A stretch of 64,000 bases of DNA from Rhodocollybia butyracea. Taxonomy: Eukaryota; Basidiomycota; Agaricomycetes; Agaricales; Omphalotaceae. Location of the stretch: contig JADNRY010000257.1 of assembly GCA_015501585.1 (NCBI GenBank), positions 24,207 to 88,206 on the forward strand, written 5' to 3'. The notes under the pieces are model-generated. The model was given only the letters and a program-made list of their open reading frames with translations, did no database searches and was not told where the DNA came from. Below, piece after piece: positions 32,031 to 43,250 of the stretch. The translations under genes were made by a program, and so were the position numbers. Position 1 is the first letter of the stretch. Each line of letters opens with the position of its first letter.

Positions 32031-35000
32031 CCAGGGGATGCAAGGAAGAATTTGAGATGGGAGGGCAGGTGGGTATGAACTGAAAAACACACCCTTTACA
32101 TGCTCGGACGGACCTGTTACTGGCAGTCCTACCTTAAGCAACGTGTTGGTGGGAACGAATCCAACTACGAATACCGGTTAGATGGTTCTAAAGCAAACAT
32201 AAAAAAACCCACGTGCCTGTTGACAGATCGAGTGAGAGGGAGACATTTTCCCGGGCGTTTGGAGGCACAACATGGAGAGAGCATTCCGGGAGTGATCTGG
32301 GGCTACGGTTAGATAGTGTTGAAGGGAAGGGGTTTAAGAAACGCGCACCACTGCTTGGTTCGGAGATGCTCAAATTTTTCACCTTGACCGTAATGATCCC
32401 ATTGCATGGCGGACGGTGCCTTCCTTTCCCGGGGGCTGTGCCAACAAAACGCGGGTGGCTAAGGCTGAAATTTCAAGAAAGAGAGAGCCAAGGAACTTAC
32501 ACAAGAGCCTGTGATGACTGCGCTCAATCGTTGTAAACACGCCATAAATGGAGGAGATTACACGGAGTCACAATCAACAGCTCCAATCCCTAAAAATTGA
32601 CAATGCAGGTGAAAGTCACTGCAACAGAAAGTGAAGGCAAAAGCAAAAGTAACGGCGGCGGAAGGAAGACAACAAAAGTGAGGGAAACAGTCCAAGTCAA
32701 TATCATGATTTCCCTGGTGTCTGAGCACAAACTCACCTTTGAGCAAACAGCAATAGGAACTACATGTTTATCACCAGTCATTTCGACTTGAAGACAGCTC
32801 AGTCCTAACTGAGAATATGGCGAACAAGGCAGCAGAGAGAGTTGGGATGCAGAGTGGAAGTTGTGGGATGTGATAGAAGAGATGAGTTCTATCATACGAT
32901 TAGACAATGTATTTTTAAGATCGGTGCTCGCAGATGTACCTTTTATCACCAGCGTTGAGAAAATCTTTAGTGTCAACGTCAATCGACAATTGAGACTTCT
33001 AGCTTTTTGATTGTACGCACACAAACAGACTTGGGATCTGGTATAGTACATATGTAAGGAAACAGTGAGAATCCAATTGCTTGTAAGTTGGTGGTGGGTC
33101 ATTGTGGGTTGTCGTGGTTGTCGTGGATGTCGTGCTGCAGTAAATTCAACTTCACATGACATAATCATGTGATCTGTCACTTCCGTTCCGATTGTTCCGA
33201 TTATCCCGCTCATTCAAAGTCATTGGCGCAACCGATCCCTTGCTTCGTCTTCCAACTCTATGGCTGCTTTACCTGAACGCCCAACGGCTCGCAAATACTT
33301 TATGGTGCTCGGCGAGCGCCTAATCTTAAAATGTTCTCTTTGATATCGTTCATCTATTCTCGTCGGACTTCTCTCACACGTCGGTGTTCCGGACCCAGGA
33401 CTCTCTCTGAAGGAGTTTGTTGGAAAAGTTTGGATGCTGCTGGGTTGAGAATGAAGGATATGTGGAAGGGCTCGGAAGGGACAAGAAAACAGTCCGCAGG
33501 GCCGCACTAATATGCAGCTTTCCCAGTCTCCCCGGAATTCGGACCAAGAAACCTCGTCCTGAGATCCTGCACTGCTAGGACTTGCTGTGCATGAAAGGAT
33601 TCATTCATGAAGAGCTATCGGAAACACTGCACCAAGATGCTTATCTGGCATTTGGTTGCTTGTGTTACTTCACTTCCGGGATGCTATGCGTATGACACGC
33701 GGATGCTCACCGCAGCTCAACAAACACCATTTGCTTGCATCTCTACCATTCCTATCGGCATCTTTGCACCAAATTCAGGTCCTTTTTCCAGCGTGGTGAA
33801 GTAAGAAGGTTTGGTCCAAGCGAGGACCAGTGGGGATATCCAGTCGGGAACTACACAAGAGTAAGCATCGAAGATAAAAGAATAACTTGACCTTCAAATC
33901 TGCTTTCTGTAGCAGAGTCATTTTGATACCCGGTGTTGCTAACAGATCCGTATAATGCAAAAAAGAAGGTTTTTGATTTTGTGTACCTATAAGTAGATAT
34001 ACAGGCCACTGCACATACTCTCACGCCGCCTGACTTGTACATGTGGTAAATACCAAGAGATAATGTTACAATAAAGGAATAGTCTGAAAGAATTTGAAAT
34101 ACCTTTGGGTAGACAAATCTAAGGTTTTTGTTGTATAGTGTGGGCAACACACTTGACAAATAACTAAATCTCCGATCTACAACCATCAGTGGGGACAGGG
34201 GAGGTAGCCAACCTCAATGTCACAATTTAGGTGTGCACCGACACGTACCACATCCACCGTTGACGCGTGAAACCCATCGGAAGCAGGAGGGAATAATGGT
34301 CAAGTGAAACAGAAATCATAAGAAATCAAAATTAAGGAACACAAATGACTGCTACGGTCCACCCCTGGCCAAACTGAAGAGTGGAATCGATAGAGAGGAT
34401 GCTGAGGGTCCTGGAGAAATGTATTTCGAGTAAACAAATTGTGTCGATAAGTGGAGGAATGGCCAGCAAAGTTGATGTGAATTTGTAATAATGGCCATCA
34501 GTGATTTTGATGTGCCAAATCACCGATAACCATATCCGGCTTGCTGAAAGAGTCGTGTCTTCCCATCCAGAGGGAGGTAAAGGAAAAGGGAGAGAAGGTA
34601 GAGAGCAGGTGTGGGTGTGCAGAGCTTTGGTTTGTGGATTCCAGATCCTATTTCTACAGAAGAGCTGAGGGTGGTGAGCTGAATAGTCACATTGATTGTA
34701 ACCTCCGTGCATTCATGACGTGCGAGAGGTATTCGTGAATCTCACTGGGTCCCAGAGAATTCAGACATCTTGCTCCGTAAATTCTCCAATCATTAACTCA
34801 TCAAGCAGCGCCTGGATGTACTGGAAGTCAGACATGTCGCCCCCTGCACCGATAGCAGTGTTGGTTCCAAGGTGGTTCCAACGGGGTGTAGATGATGTAT
34901 GTCCTTGAAACAAGCAATCAAGCCATATGAAGCTGGAAGTCGAGAAAGAAAAGGTTACATATTGAGGAAGAGAAACAAATGTATACTATGGAACACCATC

Positions 35001-36485
35001 TTTATTACTTGATAGCAAGGACACTTGTGCCCGTCACAATAGACTGCCTATGCACAGGGTTAGTCATTATCTTCTTCATCTGAGAAGCCACTGCTGAACT
35101 CCTGCTGAAAGCACATCAACTTCTCCATTATACATTCGCTGAGCAACTGGATACATGCTGTATGCATCAAAGGCGTCCTTTCACTGGGTAAGAATGGCGT
35201 TAGTAGCAAGGACTGGAAGTAATTAGTGAATTCAAAATATACCAGGTGACCCCATTGCATAGGAAAATGGTCCATTGTAAGTTGAGGTCAAGAATGGAGG
35301 AACGCATTATGTCAGCCAGCCCAGTCGTGCTAATACTATAAAATACTATTGTACTGTGAACAAGTAATCTGTCCTGGGTCGTGGTCATAAGTAATGAAGT
35401 TCATGGAGTCTTAAGATATTTCGCTCACTACACCCACCATACATGAATTCTTTTACCACCCTCGGCCACCTTATTCATCAAATATTCATCCAGTTCAATG
35501 TTCAGGGGACACCTCTTTGTAGGGGATGTCATATCCTTAACGCCGTACCGGCAATCCCCGATTCCCCAGAGGACCTAAGTCTATAGTAAGATAGATACAA
35601 TAGAGATAAGTAGACTGTTTTCAAGACTCAATGAAGTAACAAGGATTACCACACAATTGTGCTACAATTGCCATTCATATGAGTACCTGGCAATGTGCAA
35701 GTCTGGGGATATTGCTGGTACATGGAGCCAGGAGCAGTAGTCAAGTGTCACAGGTGAGATGCCCAGCACGTGCTTGGCACCGTGGTCGTTCATACATGGC
35801 TTAGGGGTACCGTGGCATGGGTCTGTGGCTGTATTGTGGAAGGAAAGGGAGTGACTGACACGGTATGGTCACGGCACAGGGATACCCGTATATTCCCGTC
35901 CGTAAAATACCGTCACGGTCGTAATACGGGTACAGTTTTACCAGTCAGATTAGGTTGTCTATTTCGTTTCCGTTAAGCCCAAGGATGCTATCTATTTATG
36001 AAGGTTCTCCATCTGTGTATAATCTTACAGTGGTCTCACATTATAAGAGATCTACAATGCAAAATTAGGGCTTGGGAGATGAAGGGAGTGACCTTGAGGT
36101 GGTCCAAGTTACAGGTCTAGCCCCTTGTGAGTCAAAGTATTAGTAGAAATAACTCACTTACCCAGAGTCTCAGAGTCCCAGAGATCCAATATTACATGAC
36201 CGGAATTCTTTATTGACAATGGGACTCATTAAAGGACGGTCAAAGCGCCCTCTATCCAATGAGTCCCATTGTTTCACGTCCTCTTTTATCCTAAGTATTT
36301 CTTTATTCATTCTCGTGTTTTTCTATCCTCTCTTGGACTCAATTATTCAATCTCTCTCCCTTTGGACTTATTCTTTTCATATCTGTTGATTTGGACACTT
36401 TGGACTATTAATTTAGCTTCAGACCCTAACCTAATTACTTACTCTGGTACTTGATTTCTATATATATAGTAGTACTTTATTGTTT

Positions 36486-36753
36486 TGTTGTAGTTGCCGA
36501 TCTGACGATGATGACATGTCAATCCGGAACTGATAGTCTTCCAATGTACAGTAGCTTACTGATCTACTTACCAAGCTACTTACTAATACTTACAGATCCG
36601 GCAGACACCCCGTAGAGTACCATACTGGAGTATATAAGGCCAGGTACAAATGCCAAGTAGTATAAGAGAGCATATACTTAGAGCACTTGTATTCCCAATC
36701 TCCTGTGGGAGCCTCATGGCTCCAAGTCCCCACTGCGCCAGATACCTACGACA
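36486..36753 (+). mobile_element. Solo LTR, 268 bp
   Basis: TGTTGTAGTTGCCGATCTG to ATACCTACGACA, with GTATATAAGGCCAGGTAC inside: same family and orientation as 26177-26434. The flanking pentamers TGTTT and GCTTT do not match, so the target duplication is decayed or lost. Confidence 0.82.
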
Positions 36754-38159
36754 GCTTTTGGCCCTCAGTCATTTGACATCTTCGTGTCGCTCTGAGGGTA
36801 AGCTTCTTTTCTATTATATCTAACTAGTTGACTTAGTTCAGGTAGCTATTATTCTAATAGGGTCATTGTCATGCCCCGTACTCCCGTACTCCATCGCGTC
36901 TCGCCCCGTCAATTCCGCTACCGCTTGTCATCCCGCCAATCCCGCTCATGAACTTAGACCAATTGCGCTAACCATAGCCCGACGTCCCGATCCATTTGTA
37001 ACTCTTTCACTAATCATATCCGATATTAGCCAGTTTCCGTCTCCCTAGATGCCTTGTTCTATTTCGAGGTATGCCCTTGTATTACTTCCGTTCCCGCTCG
37101 TCCTTTGTAGTTTCCTTCCCTTTCACCTTACTCAATCGCCTAAGTACTTTTTGCGACCCTGTACATTTCCGTTCTTCTTAAATACTCGTTCGATATCTCT
37201 GATACCTTAGATTTGCTATATTGAAACAACCCCCCAGTTACCGACTCATTTCCCGACTTATCAGTTTCTTTTACTCTATTTCTTCACTCTATCGTTTTCT
37301 TCACTCCGCAATATACTCTCTTCGATTCCAATTCATTGCGCTCTATCAAGTCAGCTTCCGCTCGACTTTCCGCCGCCAATAACTCGTCTTCGAAAACGCT
37401 TGCGCCCAGCGGGTCCTACCCTTAGAGTCGGAAACCTATTCCGTTCCTAGGCTTACCTGTACGGTTCATTCTATTACACTTCCGGATTCCGCTTGTATGT
37501 TTCACGTCATTGCTATTCCCAGATCGAGTACACTATCATCGAGTCATCCCGTCGGAAATGTTCCGCCGCTTCTATTCGAGATAGTACATCAACCCGTCGC
37601 AATAAGGATCCGCCTAGATCCTTACAGTCATTCAACATCTTCATGTCACTCTGAGGCTTACTTAGTTAAACATAGAGAATCACTCAGGTCACTAGAGTCA
37701 AGCATGCATTCGGCAGAAGTTCTCATGCACGACTCCCAGTGTCCATCAAGTTTACGAATCATGAGGAGCAGTAGGTTCCATTCAAGTTCCATTAACATAG
37801 CTTACTTTGTCTTACTTGATTTTTCACTGACGCTGCATTCCGAGGTACCAATATACTGTCAAAGTCCGGGAAACTAGGCAAGGAGAATGGTTTAGCTTTA
37901 TGCAGTTGCCTTCTGACGGTTTCATTCAGTGTGTTCCAGTCGGGCGTGGCTTGAGCAATGTTCATGAGGCAGGAGATGTGATAGTGGTATCAAGGCCAAG
38001 TGGCCATGGACTAGAACAACAGTTGTATTCTCTTATCCCTTTACACTGTATACTTACATTACAAATCACATTGTACATGAGAAATGTTATCACTTCACAT
38101 CTTTCCTCTTCATTCTTTACCTCTCATCAGGAAAATGCCCCCTACACTCAAGTAACCTT

Positions 38160-38410
38160 AAGCCAACCTGGCTGACCCCCCAGCCAACCTGAGGGCGGTA
38201 TGGCTCCCAAGAGCCATACCACCCTCAATGGAAGGTTGATGCTTTTTATTTATCAATATAACTTCAAGCCAACTTGAGGCAACTTCAAGGCCACCCAGGT
38301 TAGTCTCAAGTCAGCCTGAAGTCAGCCAGGGCTGAACCAAGGCAACCTTGAGCTGTCCTCAGCTCAGCTCACCAGAACCTCAAGCCACCTGTGAGCAGGC
38401 AAGATATACT
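38160..38410. repeat. CAAGCCAACCTGAGG-type low-complexity repeat
   Basis: Multiple imperfect copies of AAGCCAACTTGAGGCAACTT and related words, with a perfect hairpin GTATGGCTC-ccaa-GAGCCATAC near 38199-38221. It precedes the subterminal repeats of element Y. Its origin is unclear. Confidence 0.5.
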
Positions 38411-38726
38411 TCAGGAACACTCAAGTCACAGCAACAAGGCATTTAAATGATCAAATTTGTATACAAATAAAGTACAAACAAGTGATAATAACATCAGATA
38501 ACAGCGAAAGAGCAAAGATAAATGATTGTCTCAAATTGGGCACTCTAAATGATTACTTGCTCAAGACAATCATTTTGATTGTCCTCAATAGTAGGCAATC
38601 CAAATGATTGTCTTAAATTGTGGGCATTCTAAATGAGTGTTTGGCAAAAAAACCATCTAAATGATTGTTTTTTCAAGAAATGATTGTCTCAGACAATCAA
38701 ATTAATTGTTTTTCCTTCCCATAGTG

Positions 38727-38928
38727 TGACCCCTTTGTGATTTCCTGTCAACGAGAAGGATGTGAAACAGTTTTTGTGAGTACATTGCTTCATACTCTGT
38801 CCAATATTACCACTTACCCGAGTTTCTGGCAGTACCATCTAGCATGCACAGGACTCTCTCGTCATGTCAATAACTGGGTTTGTGGTCTGTGTAGTTCTTC
38901 ACGGAAGATAAAGCGGAAACGGGCTTGA
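38727..38928 (+). pseudogene. PHD-finger protein, 3' exons, truncated by element Y
   Basis: The reading frame begins directly after the element end (CDPFVISCQREGCETVF) and reaches a GTGAGT donor at 38776. A 57-base intron with a CTGGCAG acceptor follows, then YHLACTGLSRHVNNWVCGLC and a basic tail RKIKRKRA to the stop at 38928. The spacing C-x4-C, H-x2-C, W-V-C-x2-C fits the second half of a PHD zinc finger, a histone-tail reader. The first Cys pairs and everything upstream are missing. I could not find the 5' part left of element X. Confidence 0.65.
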
Positions 38929-39303
38929 TAGTGATCATTCGTATGATCATATGATTGCATGGATGCCACGATAAGTAAATTACAACTATACTGTTGTTAG
39001 ATATTGCACATGGGTTGAAGAAGCAAAAAAAGGACGACGTTTCACCGCTTTGACCGTCCTGATAAGGCAATTACATAAGCGGTCGGTCGGTCGGTGTCCA
39101 CGGTGTCGGCTTGAAAAAAATTTGCACCCGATATAACGGGTTCACCACCCGGGCCCCCCTTGACTGTGAGCAAATGTACTATGATATGAGTTCGACAAGT
39201 TCTCATCTTTTGAGCCAAAGAGGGGAGTGAAGGAAGCACTCCAGAATCTGAATAGATGTTGAATCATGATGAAAGTGGTACACAGCCTTGAGGAGGGCAA
39301 TAC
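38929..39303. other. Intergenic, no supported gene
   Basis: Contains a short palindromic patch at 39070-39100 (CGGTCGGTCGGTCGG). No open frame with a recognisable domain. Confidence 0.5.
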
Positions 39304-39564
39304 TATCATAGGTAATTGGCACAGTGGGGACTTGGAGCTGTGAGGCTCCCACAGGAGATTGGAGATACAAGTGCTTCTATGTGTTCTATATTACTTGGCC
39401 TTCATACCTGGCCTTATATACTACAGTACGGGTACTCTACAAGGTGTCTGCCGGCTCTGTAGGTGTTAGTAAGTAGCTTTGTAAATAGATCAGTAAGCAA
39501 CATCGGAACAGTATCAGTTTCGGATTGCTGTGACATCATCATCACCGCCGCGGCAACTACAACA
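39304..39564 (-). mobile_element. Solo LTR, 261 bp, with target duplication AATAC
   Basis: Minus-oriented member of the 26177 family, ending CTACAACA at 39564 and beginning TATCATAGG at 39304. AATAC flanks both sides (39299-39303 and 39565-39569). Confidence 0.85.
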
Positions 39565-39569
39565 AATAC

Positions 39570-40200
39570 AGTGTTATGAGTATTATTAAGAGGATGTTAG
39601 GAGGTACCACTGCTGCTGCATTAATATTTTTCAACTTTTCATCCAGTGATCTTACCAATGATCCTTTTAAATTGTCACCCATTTCATAATGTAAAGAGAG
39701 TCTATTCGGGGTCTATTAAGATTGCCCATTGCTATCAGTCTAATTTGAAACCTACTCAACCATTCAATTTTGATGTATCTTGATATTGGATAATATTCTT
39801 TGATAATCAGATGAAACTTTGGAAACAATGACTCAGTGGGGATTGGACAAACATGCTACAGTGTTCCTCATTGGATGATGAAGAGCTTGACCTGCCTCAG
39901 TTCCGGCAGCCTCCTTTGCCTTTCCCGCAATACTATCCATCATTTTGGTGCTTATTAGTATTAAAAAATGAATAAAAGCAAGGTAGGGTCCCCAGATATA
40001 TCCAGGAGCACCCATTATCACTCTTGTTATCCACTTGTAGACCCATTCATGGATCTCAATCAGTGTAACCTACCAGATTCCCTAACCTTACTAGTTGAGT
40101 ATGTGCAGACTGGCATACGTCCAGCATGGATTGAAACAATGGCAAGTACTATCACCCCTTATTTCCCCTGGACTGGTGACCAATTTTATGACTTCAGCTG
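39570..40200. other. Region upstream of the 7TM gene
   Basis: It probably holds the unresolved first exon(s) of the gene that follows. A candidate is the ATG at 40049 (MDLNQCNLPDSLTLLVEYVQ), but no donor/acceptor pair I tried gives the right phase into 40198. Nothing else is recognised. Confidence 0.4.
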
Positions 40201-41507
40201 ATGGGTACACTACATGGTGTGTTCATTACCTTCCAGATTGTGCAAAGGGTTGAGATATGAGGACTAGGTTTTTACGCAATGCTATTTTGGCTCTACATAT
40301 TTCTGCAGTGCATCAAGCACCCATGCCACAAGCGGTCATTCATTCATCAAATATCTATCCCTTTACTCTATTTTGTTGTGACTCTTATCACCATTATTGG
40401 GGCTGTAGATACCTATCTGAGCTGGATTTCAAACATTACAATTGAAAGCACACTCAACTGTCCTTTACAGGCTCCTGACACTAGCTATGGATCCTGGATA
40501 CAAATTGGGTAAGCATAGTGGATGGAATTTCTTCTTATTCATAAGCTGTCATTATGATCTTGCTTCTAGTGTGGTGGGAAATGCATTATACCTGATTGCA
40601 AGGTGAGACTTGATTTTGCAATATTAGATATACGTGTTTGACACATTCTTTTGCTCACATTTATAGCAATCTAGCAGATATTTTATTGGTAGGTTTACAG
40701 TGCTCACATGCAAGATTTAAGGAGCTGATTGTATTCAGGCCTGCCAGTGCTATATTATCTGGAATCGTCGGAAGTCTATCATTGTGCTTCCAATTGTTTT
40801 TTTGTGTTCTGAACTTTGGTAAAAGTTGCATTGCTAAGATAAAACAAACATATCTCAGAAGTATGCTTATATAGGCTGCGGAGTTGTTGGTATGATTGTT
40901 CTGGAACATATTGGAAATATCAGAAGCTCCCCATCCTACAATGATATTAATGACACTGCCAATGCAATTACACTAGTTGTAGTTGGGCTTGCGTTTCTGT
41001 CAAACCTACTTCTAACTGTACTTATAGGTATGTGTACCGCAAAAGATTCTTATACAGACCAGTATGTTTCAGGCTTAGCTGATGGTTGTCATAGCAGGCA
41101 AAATTTGGTCAATCACTCGACACAGCAATGAATATCGCAGAAGTATAGGCCAGAATAATCAGATGCAGTGCCTCACTGCTATTATGTTTGTTATCTCCTG
41201 TCTGGGCTACATTTTAATTTTACTCATTTTTTCTTGTGCTTTGCAGTGTGGAATCAGGAGTCATGTTGCCAATATCGCTCCTAACGGTTGCGGTCATTGC
41301 AATGGTTTTACACATAGATCCTGACACACTGATGCCTGTACTTGCTCAAGTGATGGTAAGCAAAATTGAGCATGCCCAAGATTCATGTGTGCTCAGGGAA
41401 TAGTCCAGGGAATCGCTCCAACACTCATGTTGGTCCGCATTGATCTGGCTGTATTAAGTGTAGAATACTCAACCTCAGAACATGGGCCAGTAAATCGGAG
41501 TACTTAA
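40201..41507 (+). CDS. Seven-transmembrane protein of the basidiomycete-expanded family (receptor-like, function unknown)
   Basis: At least eight exons: a short one ending 40204, then 40268-40508, 40570-40602, 40667-40818, 40875-41027, 41095-41185, 41247-41355 and 41397-41507 (stop). All junctions are GT-AG and in phase. They read GFYAMLFWLYIFLQ, then IPLLYFVVTLITIIGAVDTY, VVGNALYLIASNLADILLV, GIVGSLSLCFQLFF, AITLVVVGLAFLSNLLLTVL, IAGKIWSITRH, IIVESGVMLPISLLTVAVIA and GIVQGIAPTLMLVRIDLAVL. The order of helices with NLADILLV, LTVLIAGKIW, IIVESG and VQGIAPTLMLVR is diagnostic of a large Agaricomycete family whose ligand and role are unknown. No stop or frameshift is seen. The N-terminus (about 25 residues in relatives) is not resolved. 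Confidence 0.78.
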
Positions 41508-41692
41508 TCAATAGTGCACACACTTATTTGTTACTTATAAACATTGGTTTACTCAGTCACAATGAGGTTTGTATTTAAATGTGGCACTGCCACTGGACCG
41601 TGGAGACGGGCACGAATGGGTGGCAAATATGGTCGCGAATGCATGCCGTTTTTTGCATAGCCACTGCAATTCTGATCAGAATGGTACTAAAC

Positions 41693-41922
41693 AGTAAGCA
41701 ATTTGGTCCAGAACTCACCAGGCTACAATTCTATCAAGTTTTGATCACTTTGTGATCATTATTGGTGGCTGTACACCCCAAACGAATGCCCACGAATGCC
41801 CATATTCTAATATATACATATTGGTCACCTGATCTTGCCCTCTGTGTGTCAGGGAGTGATCAAAAAGTGATCAAAAGTTGATAGAATTGTAGCTTGGTGA
41901 GTTCTGCACCAAATTGCTTACT
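41693..41922. mobile_element. MITE with about 75-bp inverted repeats
   Basis: The left arm AGTAAGCAATTTGGTCCAGA continues with ACTCACCAGGCTACAATTC to TTGATCAC. The right arm is its inverse with few differences. No coding content. Confidence 0.75.
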
Positions 41923-42555
41923 ATCATGCCTCTAGTTTTTCAAAAAAATTTAAAGAAGCACCTCGGAAATGCCTTGAACGTAGCCCGATTGCCACCGGAT
42001 TTGATACGTAGAGGGGATAGTACTCTAATAAACTTTCTATCTACTTTTTAGAGCAATTAGATACCTTCGTAAAGCTCTCCGGCGTGAAGAACTGTTTTGC
42101 ACAGAGATTTTCAAAAGATCAGTCACATCAAAATCACGGTCTGCCATATATTCGATGGCGGGGAGTTTGTCACGTAAAAGTCACAAATCTGCCTCAACTT
42201 CCTCTAGAGCACTATTCTTCTTGTGTACTGTCTCGGAGAGAGGCTCCGATGCACTTAATGCTACATTCACACATATCTCAAGCTTCTTCCTGTGTTTCTA
42301 TCATATGTAGAAGTTAAAATACTTGATTTTCAAGAAAAATACACGTATTTCCCACAGAAAACAGGTTGCCAAACGAGTATTCATCCAAATTTGACACAAA
42401 AAAGACTGAGAGGTAATGGAATAGGTATCTATACTTCATTTCCGATACATACTTATCACGATTTGTGAGCGGAAATCCTCTTAATGGGTGTTTTAAAAAA
42501 GTCTGTGCATTTGATCATTTTTGAAAATTGATGGGCATGATAGTACTGTTTGTTA

Positions 42556-42705
42556 AGGATGGACACGAGTCCGGATCCGGCGCACGGGTACCTGCGCAAA
42601 ATAAATGCGACCTGTGACCTGACCCGGACCCGTGGGAAATGGGTACCGCGATCCGCAGGTCTGGCACAGGTCAACCTGCAGGTACCTGTGACCTGCCACT
42701 TGGTA
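42556..42705. repeat. GGTACC-rich dispersed repeat, copy 1
   Basis: Words such as CGGGTACCTGCG, GACCCGGACCCGTGGGAA and GGGTACCGCGATCC recur in the same orientation at 43070-43165, and a drifted version lies at about 57040-57140 next to the copia element. The two copies here flank a palindromic element. Confidence 0.6.
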
Positions 42706-42753
42706 TATTCAGCGAGATTAATATGTATTTACAAGTGTATATTTACCTACATT

Positions 42754-43006
42754 ATAAACTATTTAATATGTCCCTATCACAAGTACATGAACAGTTGCTT
42801 GTTAGGGGGAAGAAACACAGTTGCAGCACCTTATATAGAGCTGCCACTGGGTGATGTGACCATTGTACATGACTCCAGGACATATCAACAAAGGTTCTGG
42901 GGCAGTGTGACCCAGTAGCAGCCTTATATAAGGTGCCACAAATTTGTTTTAACTTTCTTTCTTCCCCCAGCTAAATGACTAGTAATTTGTACATGTTAAA
43001 TAGTAG
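42754..43006. mobile_element. Palindromic element (foldback MITE)
   Basis: Arms include AACTATTTAATATGT, GGGGGAAGAAA, GCACCTTATATA and GCCACTGGGT on the left and their inverses on the right. The centre is near 42880. It sits between the two GGTACC-rich repeats. Confidence 0.6.
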
Positions 43007-43069
43007 TAAGTAGTAATAATCCATGTACTTATAGTAAATATTGTGCTCAATATATATTGATGCTGAAAT

Positions 43070-43165
43070 GTCCGGGTACCTGCGGGTTTGGGTTATTTTC
43101 ATAAACATGACCCGTGACTTGACCGGGACCCATGGGAACGGGTACCGGGATCCGGCGGATCCCAA
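43070..43165. repeat. GGTACC-rich dispersed repeat, copy 2
   Basis: Direct copy of the repeat at 42556-42705: CCGGGTACCTGCGGGT, GACCGGGACCCATGGGAAC, GGGTACCGGGATCC. Confidence 0.6.
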
Positions 43166-43250
43166 CCAGATGGAAAGAGCCCGGGAAACCGGGAGTATGA
43201 GTCACATGTTTTGGCCCGGAATTCCAAGCCGGACTTTGGCTCAGATTTTT

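Larger units (their letters stand above)
30705..38726 (-). mobile_element. Large TIR element Y (CACTA-like termini), about 8.0 kb, mirror of X
   Basis: The left end CACTACGGGAAGGATAAACA (30705) resembles the right end of X; the right end (CCTTCCCATAGTG at 38726) resembles the left end of X in both TIR and subterminal repeats. Y is therefore oriented opposite to X, 25 bases away. Shared inverted blocks include 30705-31310, 31297-31630, about 31970-32030 and about 34390-34560. Y also holds a solo LTR. Open frames at 32590-33213 (-) and elsewhere show no domain I recognise. Large parts (32330-34300, 34900-36480, 36760-38160) hold nothing I can identify. Confidence 0.62.

Noticed and set aside
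32590..33213. 207-codon minus-strand ORF as a gene of element Y
   Set aside because: No domain, no counterpart found in element X, and composition like its surroundings.
22291..38726. A single 16.4-kb transposon
   Set aside because: Not excluded, but the inner pair of outward-facing termini and the mirror-image interior fit two adjacent elements better.
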